The notes beneath the pieces were generated by a model. That model was not told the DNA's origin. It saw only the letters and a program-made list of their open reading frames with translations, and did not search any database. Positions 55,001 through 64,000 of a stretch of DNA of 64,000 nucleotides are shown here, piece after piece. The position numbers and the translations under genes are program-made. Every line of letters starts with the position of its first letter. Position 1 is the stretch's first letter. Source of the DNA: Collybiopsis luxurians FD-317 M1 (Eukaryota; Basidiomycota; Agaricomycetes; Agaricales; Omphalotaceae); assembly GCA_000827265.1 (NCBI GenBank), contig KN834753.1, positions 7,673 to 71,672 on the forward strand, written 5' to 3'.

Positions 55001-56681
55001 CCCGTTCTCTTTTGGTAAGCCAGCGACCCCTGCTGCATCGGCGCCTGCGCCTTCGCCACTTGGCGGTGGTCCGTCATCGATGCCATCAACATCGACCCCC
55101 GGTTCAGCTTCCCAACCTCAGTTGCAAACACAATCACAGCCATCCACCCAACCTGCCGATGGAGCTACCGCTGCTCCTGTAAAATTCAACTTTTTTGGCG
55201 GCGCTAGTCCTAACAAGCCGGCTTCGCCTTTCGGTGGCGCTGCCCCTGGTATGACTAGTACCCCTTCCTCATCTTCGTTGAGCGGTGCGTTGGGCTCTCA
55301 ATTCCCACCGACGACTCCGGCTGCTGCTTCGACGGCCAAACCGGCGGAAAGTGGTGCGGCGACTGTCAATGGGTCTGCCTTCCCTTCCACCTCTGCTGCC
55401 CCTTCGACTCCTGCTCCGCCCAAATTCAGCTTTGGTACGCCTTCTGCTCCATCTGCTTTCCAGCCTGCGTCCACATCCACGTCTGGCTCTACTCCTGCGC
55501 CGTCTGACTCGGGGGTCAAGCCTGAGGCACCCAGGTCTGCGTTTGGCTTTGGAAATGCTCCATCGACGACAACGACTGTAGCGAGTAGTGAAGGGTCAAA
55601 GTCTGCGTTTGGTTTCGGTAATACTTCGTCGACGACGCCTTCGATGAACGGTGACGCTCCAAAGTCGGCCTTTGGCTTTGGTAATGCTCCCTCGTCGTCC
55701 ACGATGACTACAGGTGGTGAAGCGCCCAAGTCTGCCTTTGGCTTTGGCAATGCTCCATCGTCATCGACGACAACCAGTGGTGGTGATGCACCAAAGTCTG
55801 CGTTTAGTTTTGGTAACGCCCCTTCAACAACGACCACCACCAATGGTGGTGCGCCGAAATCGGCCTTCAGCTTTGGCGGCGGCGGAGGTAACACTTCGAC
55901 CACTATGAATAATGATGCTCCAAAATCGGCTTTCGGCTTTGGTGGGTCATCATCATCTCCGGCGACAAATAATGGTGCTCCGAAATCGGCCTTTGGCGGA
56001 GGTGCCTTTGGTTCGACGCCTTCGACAACTTCATCTCCATTCGGTGCTACTGCTGCCACTTCCGGTAATAACGCATTCGGAAGCGGGACCGGCTTTGCTT
56101 CATTCGGTGCTAAACCAGCTAATACTGATAATACAGCCAACCCATCGGCAACGACTACATCTGCTTTTGGACAAACCTCAGACGCAAAGACCGCTTCCTC
56201 TGATTCTGCTGCTCCCAAGACTGCGTTCTCATTCGGTACTCCGACACCGGCCGGTTCGTCAACGACGACTCCCGCTTCGACTTCTTCGCCATTTGGTGCT
56301 TTCGGTAGCTCAGGTGTCAATGCGTTTGGTGCAGCGGCCTCCGCCAAGCCTGCTGGAGATGCTCAGAATAAGACTGCGTTTTCGTTTGGTTCGCCTGCAT
56401 CTGCTAGTAATACGACGCCTGCGGGAGAAGCACCTAAATCTGCGTTTTCTTTTGGGGGAGGTAGTACGACGACGCCTACGGGGACTCCAGTCAAATCGTC
56501 GCCGTTCTCGTTTGGAGCTGCTGCTTCGCCTGCTGGTTCAAATGGGACGGGTGGGGGTGGTGCGTTTTCGTTTGGAGCACCTGCTGCTGGTGCCGGTGGA
56601 CAGACACCGTCGGTGTTCGGTGGGACGCCTAGTCCGTTTGCAGGGTTTGGGAGCAAACCTGCTGGGTCTGAGTCAAAGTAA
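52044..56681 (+). CDS. FG-repeat nucleoporin with N-terminal membrane segment
   Basis: Seven exons join in phase. Introns follow KSYR (GTGCGT), LRHRP (GTAAAT), SLP (GTACGT at 52655), QKFVM (GTAGGT at 53645) and VSTP (GTATGT). The product is about 1,440 residues. Residues of about 25-50 form a single hydrophobic segment, KAISFLVLLLAGYIIATRVW. It is followed by RRRHGIPDNDHRPFNVAYAA and a long acidic/basic region with nuclear-localisation-like clusters (KKERGKRQRQF, KARRRKRRNKRRSD). The C-terminal half is a Ser/Thr/Ala/Pro-rich FG domain with about 20 FSFG, FGFG or AFG motifs, including at least six near-identical PKSAFGFGNAPS units. It is a component of nuclear pores by FG content. The order membrane segment, NLS region, FG tail is that of metazoan POM121, although homology is not shown. 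A Nup1/Nup60-like basket protein is the alternative. Confidence 0.82.
55540..56010 (+). repeat. Tandem coding repeat of the FG domain
   Basis: Units of about 75-80 bp encode PKSAFGFGNAPSSSTTTTGG-like sequence and recur at least six times with small changes, the FG core being strongly conserved and the linker varying. Such tandem coding repeats expand and contract easily, so the copy number may vary between strains. Confidence 0.75.
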
Positions 56682-57069
56682 TTGGAATATAACAGGACTT
56701 TTTTTTTCTTCGACTACATACTGACATACACATGTTTTTTTTTTGCATGCATGGTACTATGTTGTCTAGTATCTACAACCATTCGCATACTTCATACGAG
56801 TACATACAGCCTCATTTAGTGCATATAATTTTTTTTTTTCGTGTTGTACGCAATAGCATCATCTCTTTTACGGTTCATGTTTCAATTTTGGATTGGAATT
56901 CGGAGTCGTGAATTAATTCTATTAGGTTTCTCTAGTACGGTCTTGGAAAGAAAATTTACAAGATCAAGCTGTGGCGTAATATTGTAGGGAGCAAGCAAGC
57001 ACTGGAAAGCTGAATGAACAAATGAGCTAACTTGGTCCAACGGAAGGATAATAAAAACTCACATCTCAT
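56682..57069. other. Convergent intergenic stretch
   Basis: Several T-tracts (56698-56710, 56735, 56828) lie between the 3' ends of the nucleoporin and bL31m genes. No gene was recognised. Confidence 0.5.
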
Positions 57070-57564
57070 CTACTTTTTGCCCTTTTTCTTCTTCTTGGTC
57101 ACATACAAACTAGGATCGACCAACTCTCCCTCAAGCCCGACTCCCGTCCCCTCTCCAGTATTCGCCATCCAATCCACATTCCCGCCAGCCCCACCAATCC
57201 CATCAAACCTCCTATTAAACCTCCCCACTCTTCCCGTCGTATTCAGCTCATCCTCCACCGCCTGGTCGTCCGCCCACAAAGCGGTATTCCAAACGGGATT
57301 ATTCGTCGTGTCTCGCGTTAAGCGGATGAGGGAACGCGGGGAGGTTGTCCAGTGGGTGAAGGAGGTTCCGTCGGCTCGGATGACGCGTTGGGGGAATTTG
57401 GGGACGACGGGGTTGGGGAGGGAGGGGAGGCGGCGTTTCCAGACGTGGGTGCGGCCGTAGGGGGAGCTTGAGACTTGGCGAGTTTGAGTTTGGATTTGGG
57501 AGAAGGAATGTGGTTTGGATAGTTTCTGAAGTGTCCAGCGTTGGTACAGGCTGGCTGGAGGCAT
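57070..57564 (-). CDS. MRPL36: Mitochondrial ribosomal protein bL31m
   Basis: This is a single-exon frame of 164 codons starting MPPASLYQRWTLQKLSKPHS. The conserved part is YGRTHVWKRRLPSLPNPVVP, RVIRADGTSFTHWTTSPRSL and IRLTRDTTNNPVWN, which matches the fungal bL31m (yeast Mrpl36) pattern around the DGS/TFT box. The N-terminus is basic and Ser/Gln-rich, suitable for mitochondrial import. The C-terminus carries an acidic stretch and a Lys-rich end (YVTKKKKKGKK). It is expected in the large mitoribosomal subunit. Its 5' two thirds are duplicated in decayed form at 61.1-61.5 kb. Confidence 0.85.
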   Translation of the reverse strand: MPPASLYQRWTLQKLSKPHSFSQIQTQTRQVSSSPYGRTHVWKRRLPSLPNPVVPKFPQRVIRADGTSFTHWTTSPRSLIRLTRDTTNNPVWNTALWADDQAVEDELNTTGRVGRFNRRFDGIGGAGGNVDWMANTGEGTGVGLEGELVDPSLYVTKKKKKGKK

Positions 57565-58143
57565 TGTGTGTTTTGGGTGAAGGTAGACAGTCGGAATGAA
57601 GTAGCAGGCAAAATTTGCAGTTAAGCGCCCGTTTGGCGCTTATTGTCTCCTGGATCCAATCATCATCATCATACAACCTTAGACTGTTGATTTTGCACTA
57701 GTCAAGCTGTTAAAGCTTCTCAGCTCTGCCGACCGTTGAATCACCTCCCGACCAACCCATATTTAGAAGCAATCTCTCAGTAAACGAACCGGAATTAAAC
57801 TCAGAAGTCTCTCGGGCGCTGATTGTGCAAAAAATACTCGCAGAACATTCGATGGTTGACCCAAGAGGCTCTACCCATTACACTGTGTCAATACGAACTA
57901 TAGCTTCACAATACTGACAGATCAAGTCGTATCCGTTGAAAGAATCGGTAATTTGCGCTTGATACGCGCCAATGTTCATACTTAAGGTTGCGTTGAGCTT
58001 TTGGTACCGCGGCCAACCATCTTTATCTGCTTCTTTCTTTCTTTTTTCTTCTGGGTATACTACTTCCTTCCCCTTATCCCTTTCATTGTTCTTTGGCTCT
58101 GGTCGCCTTTCCAGATACCTTGACGGTGTTTGATTTGTAGGAT
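57565..58143. other. Divergent promoter region, duplicated
   Basis: This lies between bL31m (minus) and the membrane-protein gene (plus). It is collinear with 61455-62023, sharing ATTTAGAAGCAAT, AACGTTCGATGGTTGACCC-like, TAGAGGCTCTACCCATTAC and a C/T-rich leader just before the ATG. The strong conservation of the last 100 bp fits a pyrimidine-rich core promoter. Confidence 0.55.
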
Positions 58144-60757
58144 ATGTTTCCCTTTTTCGGTGCCCTGCAAAATGCTTCTCAAACGAGTTATCGCTCCAGC
58201 CTTTACTCTGTGGATGAGAAAAGTAGTAAAAATTCTGCTCTTACGTCTCAGTTTGACTCAATGTTAGTTCCAGATGGTTTGAAATCCCAGGAGCTCGACA
58301 CGCGCGACCTGCATGCAGCCTACGATCCCATGAGATGGATATGTGCTGTCTCGCATATCAGTCTGATTATCCTTCTTGCCTCTTTTGCATCCAGGAAACC
58401 AGATAAGATGGATCCTAGTGTCATATTATTCAGCGAGTATTCATACACGATTATTGACACTGATACTGCCATCATCGGGCAATTTTTTGAAATTGCAGCG
58501 AGAGTTGTTTATGGCTGGATCGTTGTAGTACGACCATTTAGTCCTCTACTGTATTGCTGATGCTTATCAGCTATCGATAGGGATGGACCGCTCTGCTTAC
58601 CTTGACAGCACAAAAGCTGGCTCGACGACGACAACTGAACATCCTTGCCGACCTAACCTCGACGCACGATGCCAACGAAGCGTGGATGGGCATAGGCGCA
58701 GCCTTCTTGATCTTGGCAAAATTTGGGCCGTTTGGTCCCCGGGCTTCCTTCAAATCCATTCTTCTTCCTTTGGCATATCTCGGCGGTATTGCCTCCCTCC
58801 ACTCCATTGCCACAAACATGTTTGACCTTGTGCCAACGTCGATGAACGCAACAATTCTATTCCATTCCACTGGTATTCCAGATTTTTCGGGAGATGCAAG
58901 CCATAATAGACTGACGTGAGTGGTCTCTGTTGCGAGCTTTGATTAAAGATTTTTTATCCGTTTGGGAAAATTAGTGGGTCGAGTGCGCTCTTGACCATGC
59001 AATCCTTGGATGGCCTGGAATTTCCCGGGCTCGCACCAAACGGAACTGGAATAACCTACGATATCCCTGACCCTGTTGCAATCTCTCAGGTTCCTAGCTA
59101 CCCCCCGATTTGGGTCAACGCTACGCGATTTAATGTCTCCTGCGGATCACTGTCGGGATCAGTTGAATCTACCGAGAATGGACCAGATTTTGTCTTTTCC
59201 CCAGATTTAGATATGCCAACCGGTCTGGTCTATGAATTTCCAAAAGTTATTTGTGGGTCGACAAACTATATGGTCTCCCAAATACAAACTCATTCTTCTT
59301 GCTACATAGCTCAGCAAAGTTTGTTTATTAGACCTGCTCCTTGGGGCGACCAGAACTTTGACCCAGATGTATGAGAAATCCTAATGCATCGATTCTCGAT
59401 ATTGACAATGGCGTAGGACCCGAGAGCTCATTGGCCGGGCTCTATTCTCGTCTTTTCAACGGTTAGCATCCAGGATTCGTCTGATAATACCGTGAATATG
59501 GTGCCTGTGAATCCGCCCATGACGTGTAATTCATTTTATCTCAGTCAGGATGAGCTTTGATTCTCACTGCCACCTAGATCTAAAGTTCAACTCAAAAGCT
59601 ACTTCGACAACTTCTCATGTTGCTGCACTGGCATGTAACTTAACTGTGGATCAATATTCTGACAAGGCTTTCATCAACCCTCGTAACAATTCTCTTTTAC
59701 ATCTCGACGGCGAGGGAAACAAGACTTCGGCGCAGTTGAGCTCTTTCCCAGTTACGACACGTCCACCATTATACAGCAATGCCTCGCAAGCAGCTGAGGA
59801 CGCGTTGATCTCCCTCGTACGTGTTGGATGATTTATAGCCAATCTCTAATTTTGACATGTGTATCACAAAGTGGGGCCTCCTACAAATTTCTTCGACATC
59901 CCCAATGAACGACCGACTTCAGGACTTTTGCCGCACCAATGCCGGCAACGATTTTACGAATTGCGGAACGTTGTTTGAAGCTGAACAGTCAGTTTTTATT
60001 TCCCCATTGGTTTCATGAAACAACTTGAAGTGACTTGAAATACTTAGGTTTGTCATGGAATCCCTGAATGTTTTCCCCGATTTTCTGCTACCGGATAATG
60101 TGACTTCGAGTCAAAGCATTCAACTGAAAGATCTTGAGAATGTCCTCGCCCGAATGACTGCGATTGAGTTTTGGGCAGGTAGGATTTCGTTGAGATTCTC
60201 CTTGTCTAAGAAAGTTGAGAACTTATTCGCGTCAGAGGGCCAAGGAAAGAACATGAAATTTGAAAATACGCTCGATGGTGGGGACGCGGCATCAAGGTTC
60301 GTTACGCATCAAAACAGTTTTCAATATGAGGAACCCAAGTTAGTCTTTGTGGTAAGCCGTCGGTTTACTTCTTGTTTTTGCTTTTTGAGTTGAATTAAAT
60401 ACATATCTGCGATCAGATCTACCGCACATATGTATGCTGATTTCTTTTCCTTGTTTGAATACACTGATGCTCTTCTGTTAGCTATTCGTTTCCCTTGCGC
60501 TTGCAATATTTTTACTGGTACTAGTCACCCCCTCCCTCCTAGATGAAAATAACCTCAAAATCGACTCGACTGGGGTACTGCAGATGGTATGGCTTTCAAG
60601 TTACCATCCGGAAATGCATCAATCGATTACCAGTCTACACAATCCATCGATAGAGGAGTTGAGAAAAGAAGGATTGCGCGTCAGACGGGTGCTTGGTCGT
60701 CCTCCCAATGACCAGCCCCCAGGAGCCACCGATGTAGAGCGAGCTGACCGATACTAG
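58144..60757 (+). CDS. Multi-span membrane glycoprotein of unknown function
   Basis: The ATG at 58144 starts MFPFFGALQNASQTSYRSSL. About ten exons join in phase. A 52-nt intron at 59532-59583 (GTAATT...CCTAG) resolves an apparent frame change, and the same intron is visible in the second copy. The N-terminal third has four hydrophobic segments (WICAVSHISLIILLASF, IIGQFFEIAARVVYGWIV, WMGIGAAFLILAKFG, ILLPLAYLGGIASLHSIA). A large lumenal/extracellular-type domain follows, with many N-glycosylation sequons (NATRFNVSC, NKTS, NNS, NLTV, NVTS) and paired Cys. A final membrane segment is LFVSLALAIFLLVLV, and the cytoplasmic tail (STGVLQMVWLSSYHPEMHQS) ends VERADRY. It belongs to a type of uncharacterised membrane protein common in Agaricomycetes; no enzymatic motif was seen. 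The product is about 560 residues. Confidence 0.78.
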
Positions 60758-61139
60758 TTCTCAGGTACAGGTCACCACACTATCATTGTCATATTGTGTA
60801 ACCTTCGAATAGACTCTCAGTCTTTGTATTCTGTACGTTCTTTACTATACGCACATTCTTTACACTTGGGGGAACTCCACACAAAGGTTGAAAACAATAT
60901 TGAGCCGTGGCTTTTTTGGAATTTAGACATAACGCTGACCTTGCCTCAAAGCCTGTAGGCCACCGCAACGCGGCCCACGGATCTTGTGGTGCAGCCTTTG
61001 TGGAGGTGCGAAAGACCTACTTCGGGTATATCACTACCTGGGAGGTACAGCCGTTTTCTCAACATCCAAGTTATCTAAGTTCCCTGAATCTCCTCGAGGC
61101 ATGCCGCAGGAGTCATTTGTATTGTATTAACATAGACAA
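60758..61139. other. Spacer between the two duplicated units
   Basis: No gene was recognised. Confidence 0.45.
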
Positions 61140-61454
61140 GCAGTGATATTCTGAGCCATTCATACAACGAGGCAAGGTCCACCTTTGCCTTCCTCGTGAA
61201 AGGCGCAATATCAGTGACCGGATCAGAGAGCGAGGGAAGGCTGTCCAGCGTGTGAAGGAGGTTCCGTCGGCTCGGATGACGCTGAGACAATTTGGGGACG
61301 ACCGGGTTGGGGAGTAGGGGAGGCGGCGTTTCCAGACTTGTGTGCGGCTGGGGGAGCTTGAGATTGGGCGAGTTTGGGAGAAGGGAGAAGGGATGTGGTT
61401 TGGGTATTTTCTGGAGAGCCCAGCGTCGGCACAGGCTGGCTGGGGGCATTGCAT
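61140..61454 (-). pseudogene. Decayed 5' copy of bL31m
   Basis: MPPASLCRRWALQKIPKPHP is readable at the start. The rest needs frame changes to follow bL31m: KRRLP, then RADGTSFTRWTAFPRSLIR in another frame. The 3' third is missing. It stands in the same position relative to the following membrane-protein copy as intact bL31m does to its neighbour. Confidence 0.82.
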
Positions 61455-62023
61455 GTGTTGGATGAAGATGGACAGTCGGAATGAAGATGAACACGGTTAA
61501 GCGCCGACCATTTGGTATTGTCTCCTGGATCCAGTTCATCATCAGATTCTTTTCTTCAGACTGTTGATCCTATATATACTAGTCAGGCTTTTACAGCTAT
61601 GACCTCTCAACTCACCCATATTTAGAAGCAATTTCTCCCCAGACGATATCAGAATAGGGTTATAGACTCAAAACTTTCTTGGGCGCTGATAGAGCAAAAA
61701 ATAGTCGCAAAACGTTCGATGGTTGACCCTAGAGGCTCTACCCATTACTACGTAGAGTGTTTTCTTTTGTTGCGGAATACAGCTTCATAAAACTGACGGA
61801 TCCAGTTCCATGCTTTGAAAGAATCGGTAATAGTATGCAATTGATACGCGCCAGAGTTCATACTTAAGGCTGCGTTGAGTTCCCCGTAAACCATCCCTTT
61901 CTGTTTCTTTCTTTCTTTCTTCTAGTATTCTTCTTCTTCCCCTTTCCCCCCTTTCCTATTGGGGCTGGTTGGCTTACCTTTCCAATTTTTTTTAATACCT
62001 CGACGGTGTTTAATTTGTAGGAT
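61455..62023. other. Duplicated upstream region of the second membrane-protein copy
   Basis: This is collinear with 57565-58143, including the C/T-rich stretch before the ATG. No separate gene was recognised. Confidence 0.55.
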
Positions 62024-64000
62024 ATGTTTCCCTTTTTCGGTGCTCTGCAAAGTGCTTCTTCATGGAGATCTCGCTCCAGCCCCGACTCTGCGGATCAGAA
62101 AAGTAGTACTTACTCGGCTTTTACCGGCTCAGTTTGACTCACTGCTTTCGTTTCAGAAGACTCGGAATACCAGGAGCTCGCTGGGTGCATCAAGGATGTC
62201 GCCCTTGATCCCGTGCGATGGATATGTGCTCTCTCCCATATCAGTCTGGTCGCCTTGCTTGCCTCTTTCATGTCCGGGCGACCAGATAAGTTTGGGTTCA
62301 TACTCTTCAGCCGGCCTGGTTTAGCTATCACTGACGATGAAACGGATATTATCGGGCTATTACTTCAAAAGGGAGTTAGCAAGGCTTATGGCTGGATTAT
62401 TACTGTACGACCGTCTAGTTTCCCACTTTACTGTCAATGCTAATCAATTCTCAATAGGGATGGACCATTATCCTTACTTACACAATGCAAAAGCTGGCTC
62501 TCCGACGACAGCTGAGTCTCTATACTAGCCTTACTGCGACGCATGATGCCAACGAATCATGGATGGGCATGGGCTCTGCTATCTTAGGCTTACTCAACTG
62601 CAGGCAGCATAATCCCAGGGCTGCCTTAAACTCTATTTTTTTTCCTTTGGCATACCTTGGCGGTATTGCCTGCCTTCATTCAGTCGCCATAGGCATGTTT
62701 ACCCTTGTGACAACGCCAGTGAACACAACAGTTACATTCAACTCCTCCGGGATTCCAGACTTTTCGGGAAATGCAGTTCGAAATATACTAACGTGAGTCA
62801 TCTCCGTTTCACAAGGGTAAAACTAAGACCTGTTAACCGTTTGGGAAAAAAACAGCGGATCGAGTGCGCTCTTGACCATGCTTTCCTTGGATGATCTTTA
62901 ATTTCCTGGGCTCGCACCGAATGGAAACGGAATAACCTACGATATACCTGACCCTGCTGAAATCTCGAAGGTTCCTAGCTACGTCCGGGTCTGGGTCAAT
63001 GCTACGCGATTCAATGTCTCCTGCGGGTCACTGTCAGGATCAGTTAATTCTACCGAGAATGGACCAAATTTTTTCTTTTCCCCAAACATGGGTGTGCCAA
63101 CGACTCCGATCGATGACTTTCCGAGTATCATATGTAGGTCAACAAACAGTCTGCTTTCCCAAATGCGGACAACTGACTCTCTTTGCTAGCTCAACGTAGT
63201 TTGCTAATTAGGCCTGCTCCTTGGGGTAGCGATATAACCGACACCGATGTATGAGGAAACCCTAATGCTTTGATTCTCGATATTAACAGTAGCGTAGGAC
63301 CCTAGGGCCTCTTGGCCAGACTCCATTCTCATCTTTTCAACGGTTAATATCCAGGATTCGTCCAATAACAATGTGGACATGGTGCCTGTAAACCCGCCGA
63401 TGACATGTAATTAATTTTGTCACTCAGAATAATCTTCGATACTCATTGTTACCCAGATCCAAAATTCAACTCAACAGTCACATCGACAACTTCTCAAGTC
63501 GCGGTCCTTGCATGTAACTTGACTGTTGACCAATTTTCGAACAAGGCTCTCATTGATCCCACTGACAACACTCTTTTACGTCTCGACGGCGAGGGAAACA
63601 AGACTTCGGCGCAGTTGAGCCCTTTTCCAGTTGCAACACGTCCGCCATTATACAGCAATGACTCGCAGACAGCTGAGGATGCTCTGATATCTATCGTACG
63701 TGTTCTCTGAATCTATTCAACCGTTTTCTTTTTGACATGTGGATCGCGAAGTGGAGCCTTTTATCCATTGCTTCAACGTCCCCAATGAACGACCAACTTC
63801 AGAATTATTGCCTCAATAACACCAGCAACAATTTTGCAAATTGCGGAACATTGTTTGAGGCTGAACAGTCCGTTCTCATTTCCCCATTGATCCTATGAAA
63901 CGACTTGAAATGACTTGACATACTCAGGTTTGTCATGGAATCCCTGAACATTTTCCCCGACTTTCTGCTACCAGATGATGTGCCTTCAAGCCAGACCATT
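62024..64000 (+). pseudogene. Decayed second copy of the membrane glycoprotein gene (runs off the window)
   Basis: The ATG at 62024 gives MFPFFGALQSASSWRSRSS and then meets an in-frame TGA at 62135-62137. A second stop (TAA, 62899-62901) replaces a Glu codon of the intact gene in the third exon, and further stops occur at about 63186-63205. Intron positions, including the one at 63411-63460, are preserved. The copy continues past the right edge, so its 3' end is not seen. It is most likely a pseudogene; read-through or re-initiation is unlikely given several stops. Confidence 0.85.

Noticed and set aside
55298..56347. Long antisense open frame (349 codons) opposite the FG domain
   Set aside because: It mirrors the codon periodicity of the FG repeats on the other strand. 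Composition is Ala/Val/Pro/Glu-rich with no domain, and the sense gene is well supported.
1..64000. Bacterial-type features such as operons, ribosome binding sites or CRISPR arrays
   Set aside because: Intron-rich genes and fungal families make this nuclear DNA. No regularly spaced short direct repeats of CRISPR type were seen.

Overview
This window reads as nuclear DNA of a filamentous basidiomycete, most likely an Agaricomycete. Genes carry many introns of about 50-65 nt with GT-AG borders and CTAAC/CTGAC-like branch points. Typical families are present: fungal FunK1 protein kinases, a Zn2Cys6 regulator, a MET16-type PAPS reductase and an FG nucleoporin. The intergenic DNA holds copia, Tc1/pogo and hAT-type remnants. 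One 412-base run of N (10114-10525) is an assembly gap. Gene models were built by hand from reading frames and splice phases, so exon borders are proposals.

Layout. 1-700: end of a copia-like LTR element. 1.8-5.7 kb: divergent pair of succinate-semialdehyde dehydrogenase (minus) and nucleolar RRM protein Nop13 (plus). 5.7-10.9 kb: transposon-rich desert with two related TA-flanked elements (one with a truncated pogo/Tc5-type transposase relic) and an hAT-like element with a perfect 8-bp target duplication spanning the gap. 10.9-17.3 kb: accessory island with an orphan HeLo/MLKL-NTD-like gene, a stray NOP13 3' end, a small secreted kinase-fold-like protein, a secreted protein with an ADP-ribosyltransferase-like motif and a broken secreted-protein remnant. 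17.9-22.5 kb: Zn2Cys6 factor and a four-span membrane protein, both minus. 23.2-25.3 kb: about three tandem non-coding repeats. 26.3-38.1 kb: intact Tpa1/Ofd1 dioxygenase followed by three tandem FunK1 kinases; fragments of the TPA1 3' end are scattered among and after them. 38.9-41.4 kb: PAPS reductase and RNase III. 42.4-50.2 kb: two copies of a ~3.4 kb segment carrying an MDR oxidoreductase, copy 1 broken and copy 2 intact. 50.7-57.6 kb: cytochrome b5 (minus), a large FG nucleoporin with an N-terminal membrane segment (plus) and mitochondrial ribosomal protein bL31m (minus). 57.6 kb to the end: a multi-span glycosylated membrane protein, then a second, degenerate copy of bL31m plus that gene running off the window.

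The housekeeping genes show no operon-like logic. The striking theme is repeated local duplication: accessory genes were copied in tandem together with a piece of the adjacent housekeeping gene (TPA1 3' end, bL31m 5' part), and NOP13 left a 3' tail 7 kb away. One copy usually stays intact while another decays. In the FunK1 array the middle copy has lost its start codon, its presumed ATP-binding lysine and its C-terminal tail.
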